A stretch of DNA of 64,000 nucleotides. Origin: M0103 sp040386155 (GTDB taxonomy: Bacteria; Bacteroidota; Bacteroidia; Flavobacteriales_D; Crocinitomicaceae). Positions 17,791 through 27,027 of this stretch are shown piece after piece (position 1 is the first letter of the stretch; the number at the start of each line of letters is the position of its first letter). Both the position numbers and the translations under genes were made by a program. Where the stretch lies: assembly GCA_040386155.1 (NCBI GenBank), contig JAZKFZ010000003.1, forward strand, positions 186,001-250,000, written 5' to 3'. The notes under the pieces are model-generated. The model was not told where the DNA came from. It searched no databases and was given only the letters and a program-made list of their open reading frames with translations.

Positions 17791-19080
17791 ATGATAGTAT
17801 TTGTTGAACAAATTACTGAACGATTGATCTACAGCTTCGATTTTATTTTCGGAATTCGATCAATTACTTATCAGTTCACAACAAACGTCGATACCTTCAG
17901 TAATTCAACAGATTTTAAGTTCAATTATTCAAAAAGAGCGCTTGATTCAACTGCTCAAATTGTGCCTTCATCACTGCTCTTTGAAACTGGAATTTTTCAA
18001 TTTGCCCCAAATAGAGACTTGTTTTTTAATGAAGAATGTCTTGTTTTTGATGAAGTAGTAGACCCCATCGCTTCGATTTTCTATCTACTAAGCAGAATGG
18101 AGGAGTATCATGCAGCCGATTTAGACAAGCATGATCGATTTAAAGCTAAAAATTCGGTTCTCTCAAAATACAATTGGTTCGAAAAAGCAATGTGCGATCG
18201 CTGGGCAGAAGATATTTTGAAATTACTTAGTTCTAAAGGATTTCCGTACGATAAGCCAACACAGTACCCTGTAAAAATTAATCCAACATTCGATATCGAC
18301 AATGTCTTTGCCTACCAGCAAAAAACAGGAACTCGAAGATTGTTGGCCATTGCAAAGGATATGCTAAAAGGCAGCAAGGAGCGACTTGCAGAGCGAAAAT
18401 TAGTGCAAGCGGGCAAGATCAATGATCCTTACAACACGTTTTCTTCTATTGCTGAAATAGCGAAAAGAGGATTTGAGGTCAATGTTTTTTGGTTGTTGGG
18501 AGATTTTGCTAAGTTCGATCGAAATGTAGCGCATACCAACAAAGTGCAACAGAACTTGATTCAATTATTGAGTAAAGATGCTGAAGTGGGAATTCATCCA
18601 AGTTATAAATCCAGTAATAATTCAGCAATTGTTGGGATGGAAGTTGGTCGTTTGAAGGCAATACTTGGAAATGAAGTGAAAAATTCACGACAACATTATC
18701 TCCGACTTCGTTTTCCTCAAACCTATCAAAGTCTTATTGCAAACAAAATTCATCACGATTACACCATGGGATACGCCGAAAATGTAGGTTTTAGAGCAGG
18801 TACCGCACGACCGTTTTTATGGTTTGATCTAAGCCAAGAGAAAATTACTACGCTTGCTATTCATCCGTTCGCATATATGGATGGAACGCTCTTAGAATAT
18901 TGTGTTTTAAGCATCGAAGAAGCAAAGAACAAAATCACCCATCTTTACAACGAGGTAAAACAATATGGAGGAGATTTTTCCTTTATTTGGCACAACGAAA
19001 CCATTGGCGATTACGGAACTTGGATAGGGTGGAGTGCGGTGTTGGAACATTCATTAAATTTGAATTATGAAGAAAAATAG
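17791..19080 (+). CDS. Polysaccharide deacetylase-like protein (Bacteroidota type)
   Basis: 429 residues. An N-terminal region of about 160 residues precedes a NodB-like fold: NPTFDIDNVFAYQQK gives the acidic metal-side motif, VGIHPSYKSS the His motif, and GFRAGTARPFLWFDL a further conserved strand. The set matches the DUF7033-associated deacetylase-like family; deacetylase activity is not proven. It is encoded 3 bp after the epimerase and overlaps the next gene by 14 bp, so it is part of one operon. Confidence 0.8.
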   Translation: MIVFVEQITERLIYSFDFIFGIRSITYQFTTNVDTFSNSTDFKFNYSKRALDSTAQIVPSSLLFETGIFQFAPNRDLFFNEECLVFDEVVDPIASIFYLLSRMEEYHAADLDKHDRFKAKNSVLSKYNWFEKAMCDRWAEDILKLLSSKGFPYDKPTQYPVKINPTFDIDNVFAYQQKTGTRRLLAIAKDMLKGSKERLAERKLVQAGKINDPYNTFSSIAEIAKRGFEVNVFWLLGDFAKFDRNVAHTNKVQQNLIQLLSKDAEVGIHPSYKSSNNSAIVGMEVGRLKAILGNEVKNSRQHYLRLRFPQTYQSLIANKIHHDYTMGYAENVGFRAGTARPFLWFDLSQEKITTLAIHPFAYMDGTLLEYCVLSIEEAKNKITHLYNEVKQYGGDFSFIWHNETIGDYGTWIGWSAVLEHSLNLNYEEK

Positions 19081-19459
19081 TAGCATCATTGGTATTAGCT
19101 TAATCGTTACCTCGATTATTTTGGGCGCTTTTGCAGCGCACGGTTTGGAAAAATTGGTGAGTCCAGAAAAACTGCTTTCTTTTGAAACGGGCGTGAAATA
19201 TCAGATGTATGGCGGCCTTGCACTCCTTTTAGTAGCTTTCAACGACGATAAATTTGTGAAGTCACCAACATGGTTTTATCGTTTATTGCTGACAGGTGTT
19301 CTTTTGTTTTCTGGTTCGATCTATTTATTGTCACTGCAAGAAGTACTCGACATGAAATTAAAATTGCTAGGTCCAATAACACCAATTGGAGGTCTTTTTA
19401 TGATTTGCGCATGGATTTCCTTGCTGCTATCAGTGCTTTCTACCGCTAAAAAATCGTGA
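19067..19459 (+). CDS. DUF423 family inner-membrane protein
   Basis: 130 residues with four hydrophobic segments. The typical DUF423 features are present: GAFAAHGLEKLVSPEKLLSFETGVKYQMYG after the first segment, then GSIYLLSL and LGPITPIGGLFMICAW. The function is unknown in the family. It overlaps the preceding gene by 14 bases and the following one by 4. Confidence 0.92.
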   Translation: MKKNSSIIGISLIVTSIILGAFAAHGLEKLVSPEKLLSFETGVKYQMYGGLALLLVAFNDDKFVKSPTWFYRLLLTGVLLFSGSIYLLSLQEVLDMKLKLLGPITPIGGLFMICAWISLLLSVLSTAKKS

Positions 19460-20259
19460 GTTTGAATTTCAAAATAACAGTGTTAGGTTCTGGTACTTCG
19501 CAAGGTGTGCCAGTCATTGCCTGTGATTGTGCTGTGTGTGCTTCGAAAGATCCAAAAGATAATCGCTTGAGAGCTTCTATCATGATTTCTGCTAATGGGC
19601 AAAATTTTGTCATTGATGCAGGTCCAGATTTTAGACAACAGATGCTTAAAGCAAAAGTACAATCCTTGCGCGCTGTAATTTTTACGCATGAGCATAAAGA
19701 TCATTTGGCGGGATTGGACGATGTTCGAGCATTCAATTACCGTGAACAGCGCGACATGGAACTCTATTGCTCAGAAAAGGTAGAAGAAGCCCTACGAAGA
19801 GAATATCACTATATTTTTAGAGAAGATAAATACCCCGGAATTCCAACTGTGCATTTAAATCGCATTGAGAATAAGACCTTCCAATTGATCGATGGTCCAG
19901 CGCTTACTCCGATTGAAGTCATGCACCATAAAATGCCCGTTTTCGGATTTAGGTTAGAAGACTTCACCTACATTACGGATGCAAAGACCATTTCTGATGA
20001 AGAAATTATCAAAATAAAAGGTACAAAAGTGTTGATTGTTAATTGCTTGCATCGATCGGAACATCTTTCACATTTCAATCTAACGGAAGCACTAGAATTT
20101 ATTGCCAAAGTGCAGCCAGAAGTGACTTATTTAACGCACATTTCTCATCTATTTGGTACGCACGAAGAAATTAACGCTAGCCTGCCACCCAAGGTACATG
20201 CAGCATTTGATGGAATGGAATTAATCTTCCAAGACGGTCAATTTCGCGAAGCGCAATAG
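19456..20259 (+). CDS. MBL-fold metal-dependent hydrolase (PhnP-like)
   Basis: 267 residues, GTG start overlapping the DUF423 stop. It opens with TVLGSGTSQGVPVIACDCAVC, the substrate loop of PhnP/lipoate-related phosphodiesterases, and has the metal motif THEHKDHLAGLDD (HxHxDH), a second His near HHKMP, ITDAK, and a late HISHLFG. A cyclic phosphodiesterase role is inferred. The last 39 bases overlap the end of the convergent helicase gene. Confidence 0.9.
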   Translation: MSLNFKITVLGSGTSQGVPVIACDCAVCASKDPKDNRLRASIMISANGQNFVIDAGPDFRQQMLKAKVQSLRAVIFTHEHKDHLAGLDDVRAFNYREQRDMELYCSEKVEEALRREYHYIFREDKYPGIPTVHLNRIENKTFQLIDGPALTPIEVMHHKMPVFGFRLEDFTYITDAKTISDEEIIKIKGTKVLIVNCLHRSEHLSHFNLTEALEFIAKVQPEVTYLTHISHLFGTHEEINASLPPKVHAAFDGMELIFQDGQFREAQ

Positions 20260-22497
20260 CACTGTTTTCGAACCAAACTGCGGAAAGAAAATAGTTGCCT
20301 TTTTATCATCACCTTGTCCATCCATTTGAATCACTTTTCCCTTTCCAAAGGTTTCATGCATCACGTTGTAGCCCACTTTCAAGGAAGAATCGCCTGTAGG
20401 AGTGCCAGCGCTAGATGGACTAATATCACTCAGCTTTCGTAAGCTCGGAGCATCTGCAAATTTCTTGTTCAATCCACCAGAAAAAGAACCAAAACCAGCT
20501 TTGTCATTCAACGAGCGACCGCCAGGACGAGCAATCGCATCTTCTTCTAAATATTCGGGATTAATTTCATCAATGAATCTACTTCTTTCGGAGCTAGTGA
20601 TCTGTCCCCAGGTAAAACGAGAAGCCGACCACGAAAGCGTGCAACTTTTCATCGCTCTGGTTACCGCTACGTAAAAAAGTCGACGTTCTTCCTCTAAATC
20701 AGGCCGCGAATGCAAGGCAAGTTGAGATGGGAACAAATTCTCTTCCAATCCAACCAAAAACACAAATGGAAATTCTAATCCTTTGCTAGAGTGAATGGTC
20801 ATCAAAGTAACGTAGTTTTTCTCTTCACCCTTGTCTTGGTCAGCATCTGTCAACAAAGCAACATCCAACATAAATTCCGATAGGGTTTTTTCGATGTCTT
20901 CCTCTTTTGAAACAACAAATTCATTGATACCACTTAACAATTGTTCAATGTTTTGGTAGCGTTCCACTTCCTCCGGACCTTTATCTTTTTCTGCATACAA
21001 GTCCTTCAAAATACCAGATTGTTTTGCGATAATTTGCGCTAAATCGAAGGCATTTAATTTCGTCAATTGCGCTGTGAAACTTTGAATCATGGTGGTGAAA
21101 TCCATCAATTTCGTATTCATGCCACCATTGAATCCTAGTTGATATTGATGTGGATGACAAATCACTTCCCACATGCTCACATTAAAATTTGTGGATGCGA
21201 TAATAATTTTTTCGAGGGTCGTTTTTCCAATACCACGCGCAGGGTAGTTGATCACACGTTTCAGTGCTTCTTCGTCATTTTGATTCGTTGCTAAGCGAAA
21301 ATAGCCCAACAAATCTTTAATTTCTTTCCGTTGATAGAATGAAATTCCACCAAAAATCTTATAGGGAATATTCATTTTTCGAAGCGATTCCTCAAAAGCA
21401 CGTGATTGTTTATTGGTGCGATAAAGAATAGCAAAATCGTTGTAGGAAGTTGCCTCGGCATGTTTAATATCAAAAATACGATTCACAACTACTTTTCCTT
21501 CTTCATTGTCGGTCTGCGTGCGAATGACTTTTATTTTATTACCGTCACCATTTTCCGTCCAAACGTTCTTTTGAATTTGATCAATATTTTTTCCAATCAC
21601 CGAGTTCGCAGCTTCAACAATTGTTTTTGTGCTTCGGTAATTTTGTTCTAGTTTAAATAATTTATAATCAGGATAATCTTTTCTGAAATTGAAAATATTC
21701 TGAATGTTTGCCCCACGGAAGGAGTAAATACTTTGAGCATCATCGCCTACTACACAGATGTTTTCGTACAATTCGGCAAGATTTTTCACAATACTGTATT
21801 GAGCAAAATTGGTATCCTGGTACTCATCTACCAAAATATATTTGAATTTTTGTTGGTAATAATGAAGTACAGATGGAAATTGATCAAAAAGAACATTTGT
21901 CTGGTACAATAAATCATCAAAATCCATTGCTCCAGCCTTAAAACAGCGCTTTGAATAAGTTTCATAGATTTTTGCCATGCTCGGTTTTTTCGATTGATGA
22001 TCTTCCGTCTGAATTTCATCGTTCTCGGCATAGGCTTCCCAAGAAACCAAACTGTTTTTTGCAGACGAAATTCTTCCCAATACCATGCTTGGTTTGTACA
22101 GTTTATCGTCGAGATTCAATTCTTTAACAATGTCTTTTATTAAACTTTTAGAATCTTGTGTGTCGTAAATCGTGAAATTTGATGGGTAACCCAAGCGATC
22201 GGCATTGAAGCGTAAAATGCGAGCAAAAACCGAGTGAAAAGTTCCCATTGTTACATTTTTTGCTTCTGTTGCAGGAATGATCTTTCCAATTCGTTCGGTC
22301 ATTTCCTTCGCTGCTTTGTTCGTAAAGGTTAAGGCCAAAATATTGAATGGGTCAATGCCATTTTCAATTAAATGAGCAATTCGAAACGTTAAAACACGTG
22401 TTTTTCCGGAGCCAGCACCCGCAATAATCATCAATGGACCATCAATTTGTTGCACAGCTTCTAGCTGACTAGGGTTTAGCTCGTTTAAATAACTCAT
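20221..22497 (-). CDS. UvrD/PcrA-type superfamily 1 DNA helicase
   Basis: ATP-driven 3'-5' helicase for repair and replication restart; 758 residues from the ATG at 22497. An upstream in-frame ATG at 22587 would add 30 residues not typical of the family. Motifs in order are MIIAGAGSGKTRVLT (Walker A), DEYQDTNFAQY (Walker B), VGDDAQSIYSFRGA, LEQNYRS, TIHSSKGLEFPFVFLVG and EERRLFYVAVTRA. The C-terminus has the Tudor-like domain of PcrA (HETFGKGKVIQMDG). The 3' end overlaps the MBL gene tail to tail by 39 bases. Confidence 0.95.
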   Translation of the reverse strand: MSYLNELNPSQLEAVQQIDGPLMIIAGAGSGKTRVLTFRIAHLIENGIDPFNILALTFTNKAAKEMTERIGKIIPATEAKNVTMGTFHSVFARILRFNADRLGYPSNFTIYDTQDSKSLIKDIVKELNLDDKLYKPSMVLGRISSAKNSLVSWEAYAENDEIQTEDHQSKKPSMAKIYETYSKRCFKAGAMDFDDLLYQTNVLFDQFPSVLHYYQQKFKYILVDEYQDTNFAQYSIVKNLAELYENICVVGDDAQSIYSFRGANIQNIFNFRKDYPDYKLFKLEQNYRSTKTIVEAANSVIGKNIDQIQKNVWTENGDGNKIKVIRTQTDNEEGKVVVNRIFDIKHAEATSYNDFAILYRTNKQSRAFEESLRKMNIPYKIFGGISFYQRKEIKDLLGYFRLATNQNDEEALKRVINYPARGIGKTTLEKIIIASTNFNVSMWEVICHPHQYQLGFNGGMNTKLMDFTTMIQSFTAQLTKLNAFDLAQIIAKQSGILKDLYAEKDKGPEEVERYQNIEQLLSGINEFVVSKEEDIEKTLSEFMLDVALLTDADQDKGEEKNYVTLMTIHSSKGLEFPFVFLVGLEENLFPSQLALHSRPDLEEERRLFYVAVTRAMKSCTLSWSASRFTWGQITSSERSRFIDEINPEYLEEDAIARPGGRSLNDKAGFGSFSGGLNKKFADAPSLRKLSDISPSSAGTPTGDSSLKVGYNVMHETFGKGKVIQMDGQGDDKKATIFFPQFGSKTVLLRFAKLTVLED

Positions 22498-22611
22498 GGA
22501 AAAAAAGTTGTTGTTTGTTGAGAGGAAAGTATAAAATTTCCAATCAATCAAAGATACAATTAATTGAGAATTTAAGGACATCAACATGACCTTTCAACCG
22601 TATTTTTTTAT

Positions 22612-22619
22612 TAATTTTG
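22612..22619 (+). promoter_or_regulatory. -7 element of the fba promoter
   Basis: TAATTTTG fits the Bacteroidota TAnnTTTG consensus and lies 18 bases before the fba ATG, which gives a very short leader. The -33 region (CTTTC) is weak. This placement also argues against the upstream TTG start for fba. Confidence 0.6.
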
Positions 22620-22637
22620 CCCTTTATTTCGAAGAAG

Positions 22638-23705
22638 ATGAAACATTCAATTAAGCCAGGTGTTGCTACTGGTAAAGAAGTACAAGCGATTTTTAATTAT
22701 GCGAAGGAGAAAGGATTTGCCTTACCTGCAATCAATGTTACATCAACATCTACCGTTAATGCGGTGATTGAGACGGCTGCAAAATTAAATTCTCCTGTCA
22801 TTATTCAGTTTTCTAACGGAGGTGCGCATTATTTCGCAGGAAAAGGCTTGTCGAATGAAAACGAAAGAGCAGCCATTGCTGGTGGAATTTCAGGTGCAAA
22901 GCATGTGCATGAGATGGCTGAATTGTACGGTGCAACAGTGATTCTTCATACTGATCATTGCGCAAAGAATTTATTGCCTTGGATTGACGGTTTATTGGAT
23001 GCTGGAGAAAAATTCTACAAAGAAACAGGGAAGTCATTGTACAGCTCACACATGATAGATTTGTCAGAAGAACCCATTCATGAAAACATCGAAATTTGCA
23101 AAGAATACTTGCAACGCATGAGTGCAATCGGTATGACACTAGAAATTGAATTAGGTATTACTGGTGGAGAAGAAGATGGGGTAGACAATTCAGATGTTGA
23201 TAGCTCAAAATTATACACGCAGCCCGAAGAAGTAGCATATGCTTACGAGGAATTAAAGAAAATTTCAGATCAGTTTACGATTGCAGCAGCATTCGGAAAT
23301 GTGCATGGTGTGTACAAACCGGGGAATGTGAAGTTGACGCCAAAAATTTTGAAAAACTCGCAAGAATTTGTTCAGGAAGCATACAATACTGGAGCCAATC
23401 CAGTAGATTTTGTTTTTCATGGTGGATCTGGTTCAACAGTAGAAGAAATTCGTGAAGCAATTGGTTATGGTGTTATCAAAATGAACATTGATACCGATCT
23501 TCAGTTTGCATTTACAGAAGGCGTTCGGGATTACGTAGTTGCGAAATTAGAATTCCTAAAAACGCAAATTGGAAATCCAGAGGGAGACGATAAACCCAAT
23601 AAAAAATATTACGATCCAAGAAAATGGCTTCGTGAAGGTGAACTGACATTCATTACTCGATTAACAAAGTCGTTTGAGGATTTGAATAACGTTAACACAC
23701 TTTAA
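22638..23705 (+). CDS. fba: Class II fructose-bisphosphate aldolase
   Basis: Zinc enzyme of glycolysis and gluconeogenesis, 355 residues from ATG 22638; the start matches E. coli Fba (KPGVATGKEVQAIF). Metal and substrate motifs are LHTDHCAKN, ELGITGGEEDG, AAAFGNVHGVYKPGNVKL, FHGGSGS and NIDTDLQFAFTEG. It stands as a single gene with its own promoter, followed by accD 48 bases after its stop. Confidence 0.97.
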   Translation: MKHSIKPGVATGKEVQAIFNYAKEKGFALPAINVTSTSTVNAVIETAAKLNSPVIIQFSNGGAHYFAGKGLSNENERAAIAGGISGAKHVHEMAELYGATVILHTDHCAKNLLPWIDGLLDAGEKFYKETGKSLYSSHMIDLSEEPIHENIEICKEYLQRMSAIGMTLEIELGITGGEEDGVDNSDVDSSKLYTQPEEVAYAYEELKKISDQFTIAAAFGNVHGVYKPGNVKLTPKILKNSQEFVQEAYNTGANPVDFVFHGGSGSTVEEIREAIGYGVIKMNIDTDLQFAFTEGVRDYVVAKLEFLKTQIGNPEGDDKPNKKYYDPRKWLREGELTFITRLTKSFEDLNNVNTL

Positions 23706-23753
23706 TTAATTATCATTTTACTTTTTTAGGAAGTAGATTTAAAGACATACAAC

Positions 23754-24599
23754 ATGGTTTGGTTCAAGAGAAATAAAGAAGGAATTACAACAAGTACTTC
23801 CGACAAAAAAGAGACGCCAGAAGGTTTGTGGACAAAGTGTTCGAATTGTAAGACGCTATACACAACAGAAGATTTCGCAAAGAACAATTTCGTATGTGAG
23901 CGTTGTTCTCAGCATGACCGTATCGATGCTGAAGGGTATTTCGACATTATTTTCGATGATGGAAAATTCAAAGAGATCAATGCCAAAGTAAAATCCGGCG
24001 ATCCCTTGAAATTTGAAGATACTAAAAAGTACAAAGATCGTTTGGTGGCGACACAAAAATCTACCGGACTTACTGATGCTATTCGAACTGCCGTTGGTAA
24101 ATGTGATGGCGAAAATTTAGTGATTGCAGCGATGGACTTCTCTTTCATTGGTGGATCAATGGGTTCTGTGATGGGAGAGAAAATTGCACGTGCTATCGAC
24201 GAAGCGATCAAATTGAAAGCGCCGTTTATGATTATTTCGAAATCGGGTGGTGCACGTATGATGGAGGCCGGTTATTCCTTAATGCAGATGGCAAAAGTGT
24301 CGGGTAAATTAGGACAATTATCTGAAGCTAAATTGCCATATATTTCTTACTTAACCGATCCTACAACGGGCGGTGTAACAGCATCTTTCGCAATGTTGGG
24401 GGATATTAATATTGCAGAACCGAAGGCCTTAATTGCATTCGCCGGTCCGCGTGTGGTAAGAGAAACCATTGGTCGCGACTTACCTGAAGGATTCCAAACA
24501 TCAGAATTTGTCTTAGAGCACGGCTTCCTCGATTACATCGTTGATAGAACGCAGTTGAAAGAAACACTTACGAAGTCATTGAAGTTTTTTAGAAGTTAA
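23754..24599 (+). CDS. accD: Acetyl-CoA carboxylase carboxyltransferase subunit beta
   Basis: Forms malonyl-CoA with AccA, the first step of fatty-acid synthesis. 281 residues. The N-terminal zinc ribbon has C29, C32, C48 and C51 (CSNC and CERC), followed by the crotonase-like carboxyltransferase core (SFIGGSMGSVMGEKIARA, KSGGARMMEAGYSLMQM, DPTTGGVTASFA, GPRVVRETIG). It is followed by a terminator. Confidence 0.97.
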   Translation: MVWFKRNKEGITTSTSDKKETPEGLWTKCSNCKTLYTTEDFAKNNFVCERCSQHDRIDAEGYFDIIFDDGKFKEINAKVKSGDPLKFEDTKKYKDRLVATQKSTGLTDAIRTAVGKCDGENLVIAAMDFSFIGGSMGSVMGEKIARAIDEAIKLKAPFMIISKSGGARMMEAGYSLMQMAKVSGKLGQLSEAKLPYISYLTDPTTGGVTASFAMLGDINIAEPKALIAFAGPRVVRETIGRDLPEGFQTSEFVLEHGFLDYIVDRTQLKETLTKSLKFFRS

Positions 24600-24625
24600 G
24601 ATTCCAAAAAATCAACGCATAAATA

Positions 24626-24656
24626 AAGGATTGTTCGAAAGAGCGATCCTTTTTTG
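24626..24656 (+). terminator. Terminator after accD
   Basis: AAGGAT (24626-24631) pairs with ATCCTT (24646-24651), extended inside by TC/GA around a GAAA-like loop and followed by a T-run to 24656. It sits between the convergent accD and the lipoprotein gene. Confidence 0.75.
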
Positions 24657-24662
24657 TTTTAA

Positions 24663-25154
24663 CTACAATGAATCTTTCAAAGAATAAAGAACATCACACG
24701 GCCCCCAATTTGATGCTGGATAATCACCATAAAGTTTACGATCTTGTTTGATTTCTTCCCACGCCATTTCTATAGCTCGAGAATTAAGACTATCAATTTT
24801 ATTTTCAAAACGTAAAAGGTCAAATTTATTTCCGAATAACTTGGGAGCAATAGAAAGCACTTTTTCCTTCAATAGAATTAGATTTGCTCGACTTTGACAA
24901 TCATCAATTCCTGAATGATCTTTTGAGTTTAAGATTCTATAAGCATACAAGGTTAGAGCAGTATCACCCGAACCAAACCTCTCATATTCTTGCCAGGGTT
25001 TTCCGTGAATTCTACTTATCTTGAGATTTGAATAATTTATTGATATGGAGGTGTCTTGCAATTTATTCTCTCCAGAGGATTCATTTCTAGTATCCAGTTT
25101 GCTTTGGCAACTATAGAGAACAAGCATCAGCCAAATTAGTTGGATTCTTTTCAT
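24663..25154 (-). CDS. Hypothetical lipoprotein
   Basis: 163 residues from ATG 25154, chosen because it gives a lipoprotein signal (MKRIQLIWLMLVLYSCQSK, Cys at the lipobox). The longer frame from 25181 would run into the upstream gene. The mature part is hydrophilic and has no family I recognise; a WEEIKQDRKLYG segment and a C-terminal NWGPCDVLYSL are its only notable stretches. It starts 4 bases after the FMN-reductase stop, so it is probably cotranscribed with it. Confidence 0.7.
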   Translation of the reverse strand: MKRIQLIWLMLVLYSCQSKLDTRNESSGENKLQDTSISINYSNLKISRIHGKPWQEYERFGSGDTALTLYAYRILNSKDHSGIDDCQSRANLILLKEKVLSIAPKLFGNKFDLLRFENKIDSLNSRAIEMAWEEIKQDRKLYGDYPASNWGPCDVLYSLKDSL

Positions 25155-25158
25155 TTTA

Positions 25159-25686
25159 TTATTCAACAACCATTGCAGCATTCACCAACTCGTGCAAACG
25201 CTCACGTAATTCATCGTGTGTAACGCCCAATTCTTCCGAAAAGTTCTCATTAAAGTTGGGTAAAGTAAAATGTCCAACAATTTCACCACCATGACGAGGA
25301 AAGCGATCTAAGGCATCTTCCAATGCAGAAATTCCGCCACGTGCACCTGGAGCAGTAGAAAGTAAAACGACACGCATATCTTCAAATAATTTTAATTTGA
25401 CGCGTGATGCCCAATCAAATAAGTTCTTGAAGGCCGCTGTATAGCTTCCATTATGTTCTGCAATAGAAATGACCAAAACATCGGCTTCTTCTAATTTGTG
25501 AACGAAGTCAATGGCAGCCTGTGGGTGACCTATTTCGCGCTCTAGATCAATCGTGTAAACAGGAAGCTGGTAATTATTTAAATCTAAGGTCTCGGCCTCA
25601 CTTGAAATTTGTTGCGCCACATACGAGGCAAATTGCTTGTTTATGGATTGTTTGCTGTAAGAAGCTCCGAATGCGATAACTTTCAT
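25159..25686 (-). CDS. NADPH-dependent FMN reductase family protein
   Basis: Flavodoxin-fold quinone/azo/chromate-type reductase, 175 residues. The FMN phosphate loop is FGASYSKQSINKQFASYVA at the N-terminus; the flavin-ring loops are ISIAEHNGSYTAAFKNLFDW (canonical PEYNGS is EHNGS here) and STAPGARGG. Substrate unknown. Three tandem copies of ATTTACG lie just upstream of its start. Confidence 0.9.
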   Translation of the reverse strand: MKVIAFGASYSKQSINKQFASYVAQQISSEAETLDLNNYQLPVYTIDLEREIGHPQAAIDFVHKLEEADVLVISIAEHNGSYTAAFKNLFDWASRVKLKLFEDMRVVLLSTAPGARGGISALEDALDRFPRHGGEIVGHFTLPNFNENFSEELGVTHDELRERLHELVNAAMVVE

Positions 25687-25691
25687 TTTAA

Positions 25692-25712
25692 ATTTACGAT
25701 TTACGATTTACG
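25692..25712. repeat. Three tandem copies of ATTTACG
   Basis: A perfect 7-bp unit repeated three times in the gap upstream of the FMN-reductase gene (which reads leftward). It may be a replication-slippage tract; copy number could vary between strains. Confidence 0.8.
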
Positions 25713-25752
25713 ATGTGAAATCCAGAAATCTGACATCGTGCATTGTTAATTA

Positions 25753-26205
25753 TTAGGCGCCGAATTGTGTTAAATGCCAGTCCAAATGCTTATAAAACAT
25801 AACATTCCACTCATCAGCACTTAGTGCTCCGAAAGAAGCAGATTCTTTTCCTTCAAAATGGTTTTTTCCGAGTGACGCAACTTTATCAAGGTAATCGAAC
25901 AAGCGTTGTTTTTCAGTATCAAAATTTTTGTCGGTTCTAATTAAAAAATCGGGTGAAGTGGGACTGCTTTTCTTGTAAGGCTTGTCTGTTACTACGTATG
26001 GTTTTACGAATTTTTTCAAAAGAAATTTTTTGAAAGCATTTGCTTTGAAACGATGAGGTTCAAAGGCCATATCATAGGTAACATTGCAGTGCGCCAACAT
26101 TTTTGGAGCATTCATTTTTCCCCATTGTGGTTTTGTTTCAGGGCTCAAATTATTGATTCGCTCCTTAATTTCTGCTACAACGCTACTTTCGAAAATATCT
26201 TTCAT
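25753..26205 (-). CDS. DUF1569 (DinB-like) protein
   Basis: 150 residues. It matches the DUF1569 pattern: PQWGKMNAPKMLAHCNVTYD near residue 26 and the closing DEWNVMFYKHLDWHLTQFG. The His residues (HC, KHLDWH) are placed as in the metal-binding four-helix DinB-like fold. No function is known. It is preceded by the FMN-reductase promoter region and lies downstream of the methyltransferase gene on the same strand. Confidence 0.87.
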   Translation of the reverse strand: MKDIFESSVVAEIKERINNLSPETKPQWGKMNAPKMLAHCNVTYDMAFEPHRFKANAFKKFLLKKFVKPYVVTDKPYKKSSPTSPDFLIRTDKNFDTEKQRLFDYLDKVASLGKNHFEGKESASFGALSADEWNVMFYKHLDWHLTQFGA

Positions 26206-26257
26206 GATTTATTTTAGCACAAAATTAAGCAATTCTAGCTATCAATAGCAGTAAACA

Positions 26258-26950
26258 TTACTTTTTTAGTACGCCAATTAAAACAGTTTTCCAACGGGAA
26301 GGCGTTATTTTTTGGATTCCCTTATCAATCGAAGCTAGAAAGTTGCGTTGTTTTTCACTTCTTCCAAATCCAGACAGAAAACCTACTTGATGGAATTTTT
26401 TTGAAGAATATGCTGCAAATAGATCTTGGTCTTGCTCGAAATTCAAGTACCTCCAGTAGCTTCCCCAACGCACAAATTTCTTGCGCACCCATTGATGAAT
26501 TGTACTACCTTCTAAATTTTCTGCAAACAATAAAATACCACCATTTTTTAAAACACGGTGAATTTCTGCTAGTGCTTTCACTTGTTTTTCTTTTTCAGAC
26601 AAAGCACCAATCACACTTTTAAATACCACAATATCAAATGATTCCGCTGGAAAGTCATTTAAATCACACACATCAACCTTGTCTTTGTAACTCACTAACG
26701 ATTCCACTTCATGTTTTTGATGCAATATTGCTGTGCTTTCAGGAAAATCATTGTAGTCGCTACAAATAACGTGTACTCCTTTTTTTGCCAACCAAAGTGT
26801 CATTCCACCACCTCGTTCACCTATGGTTAAGGCATTAGTACCTTTTGGAATTTCAGCATTTTGTTCCCAGAAATCGAGTGCTTGTGACCAAGTTTTGATG
26901 TCCCATTGAATAATATCCTGCAAATCTTCCTGAGGGGTATTAGATTTCAT
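26258..26950 (-). CDS. Class I SAM-dependent methyltransferase
   Basis: 230 residues from ATG 26950; an upstream ATG at 26998 adds 16 hydrophobic residues and reaches into the divergent promoter region, so it was not chosen. The SAM site is LTIGERGGGMTLWLAKKG with the acidic CSDYNDF after strand 2, then FDIVVFKSVIG and EIHRVLKNGGILLFAENL. Substrate unknown. It is divergent from the L-2-hydroxyglutarate oxidase gene. Confidence 0.88.
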   Translation of the reverse strand: MKSNTPQEDLQDIIQWDIKTWSQALDFWEQNAEIPKGTNALTIGERGGGMTLWLAKKGVHVICSDYNDFPESTAILHQKHEVESLVSYKDKVDVCDLNDFPAESFDIVVFKSVIGALSEKEKQVKALAEIHRVLKNGGILLFAENLEGSTIHQWVRKKFVRWGSYWRYLNFEQDQDLFAAYSSKKFHQVGFLSGFGRSEKQRNFLASIDKGIQKITPSRWKTVLIGVLKK

Positions 26951-27027
26951 TCCTTTTTTGTTTTTCACAAAGATAATGGAAATAGAAAATGAATTCAATT
27001 CGTTAACTTTACGGCAAAATTTTCAGA

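Noticed and set aside
25692..25712. Three ATTTACG copies as an origin-type iteron cluster
   Set aside because: Only three short copies, no replication gene or DnaA boxes nearby; treated as a slippage tract.
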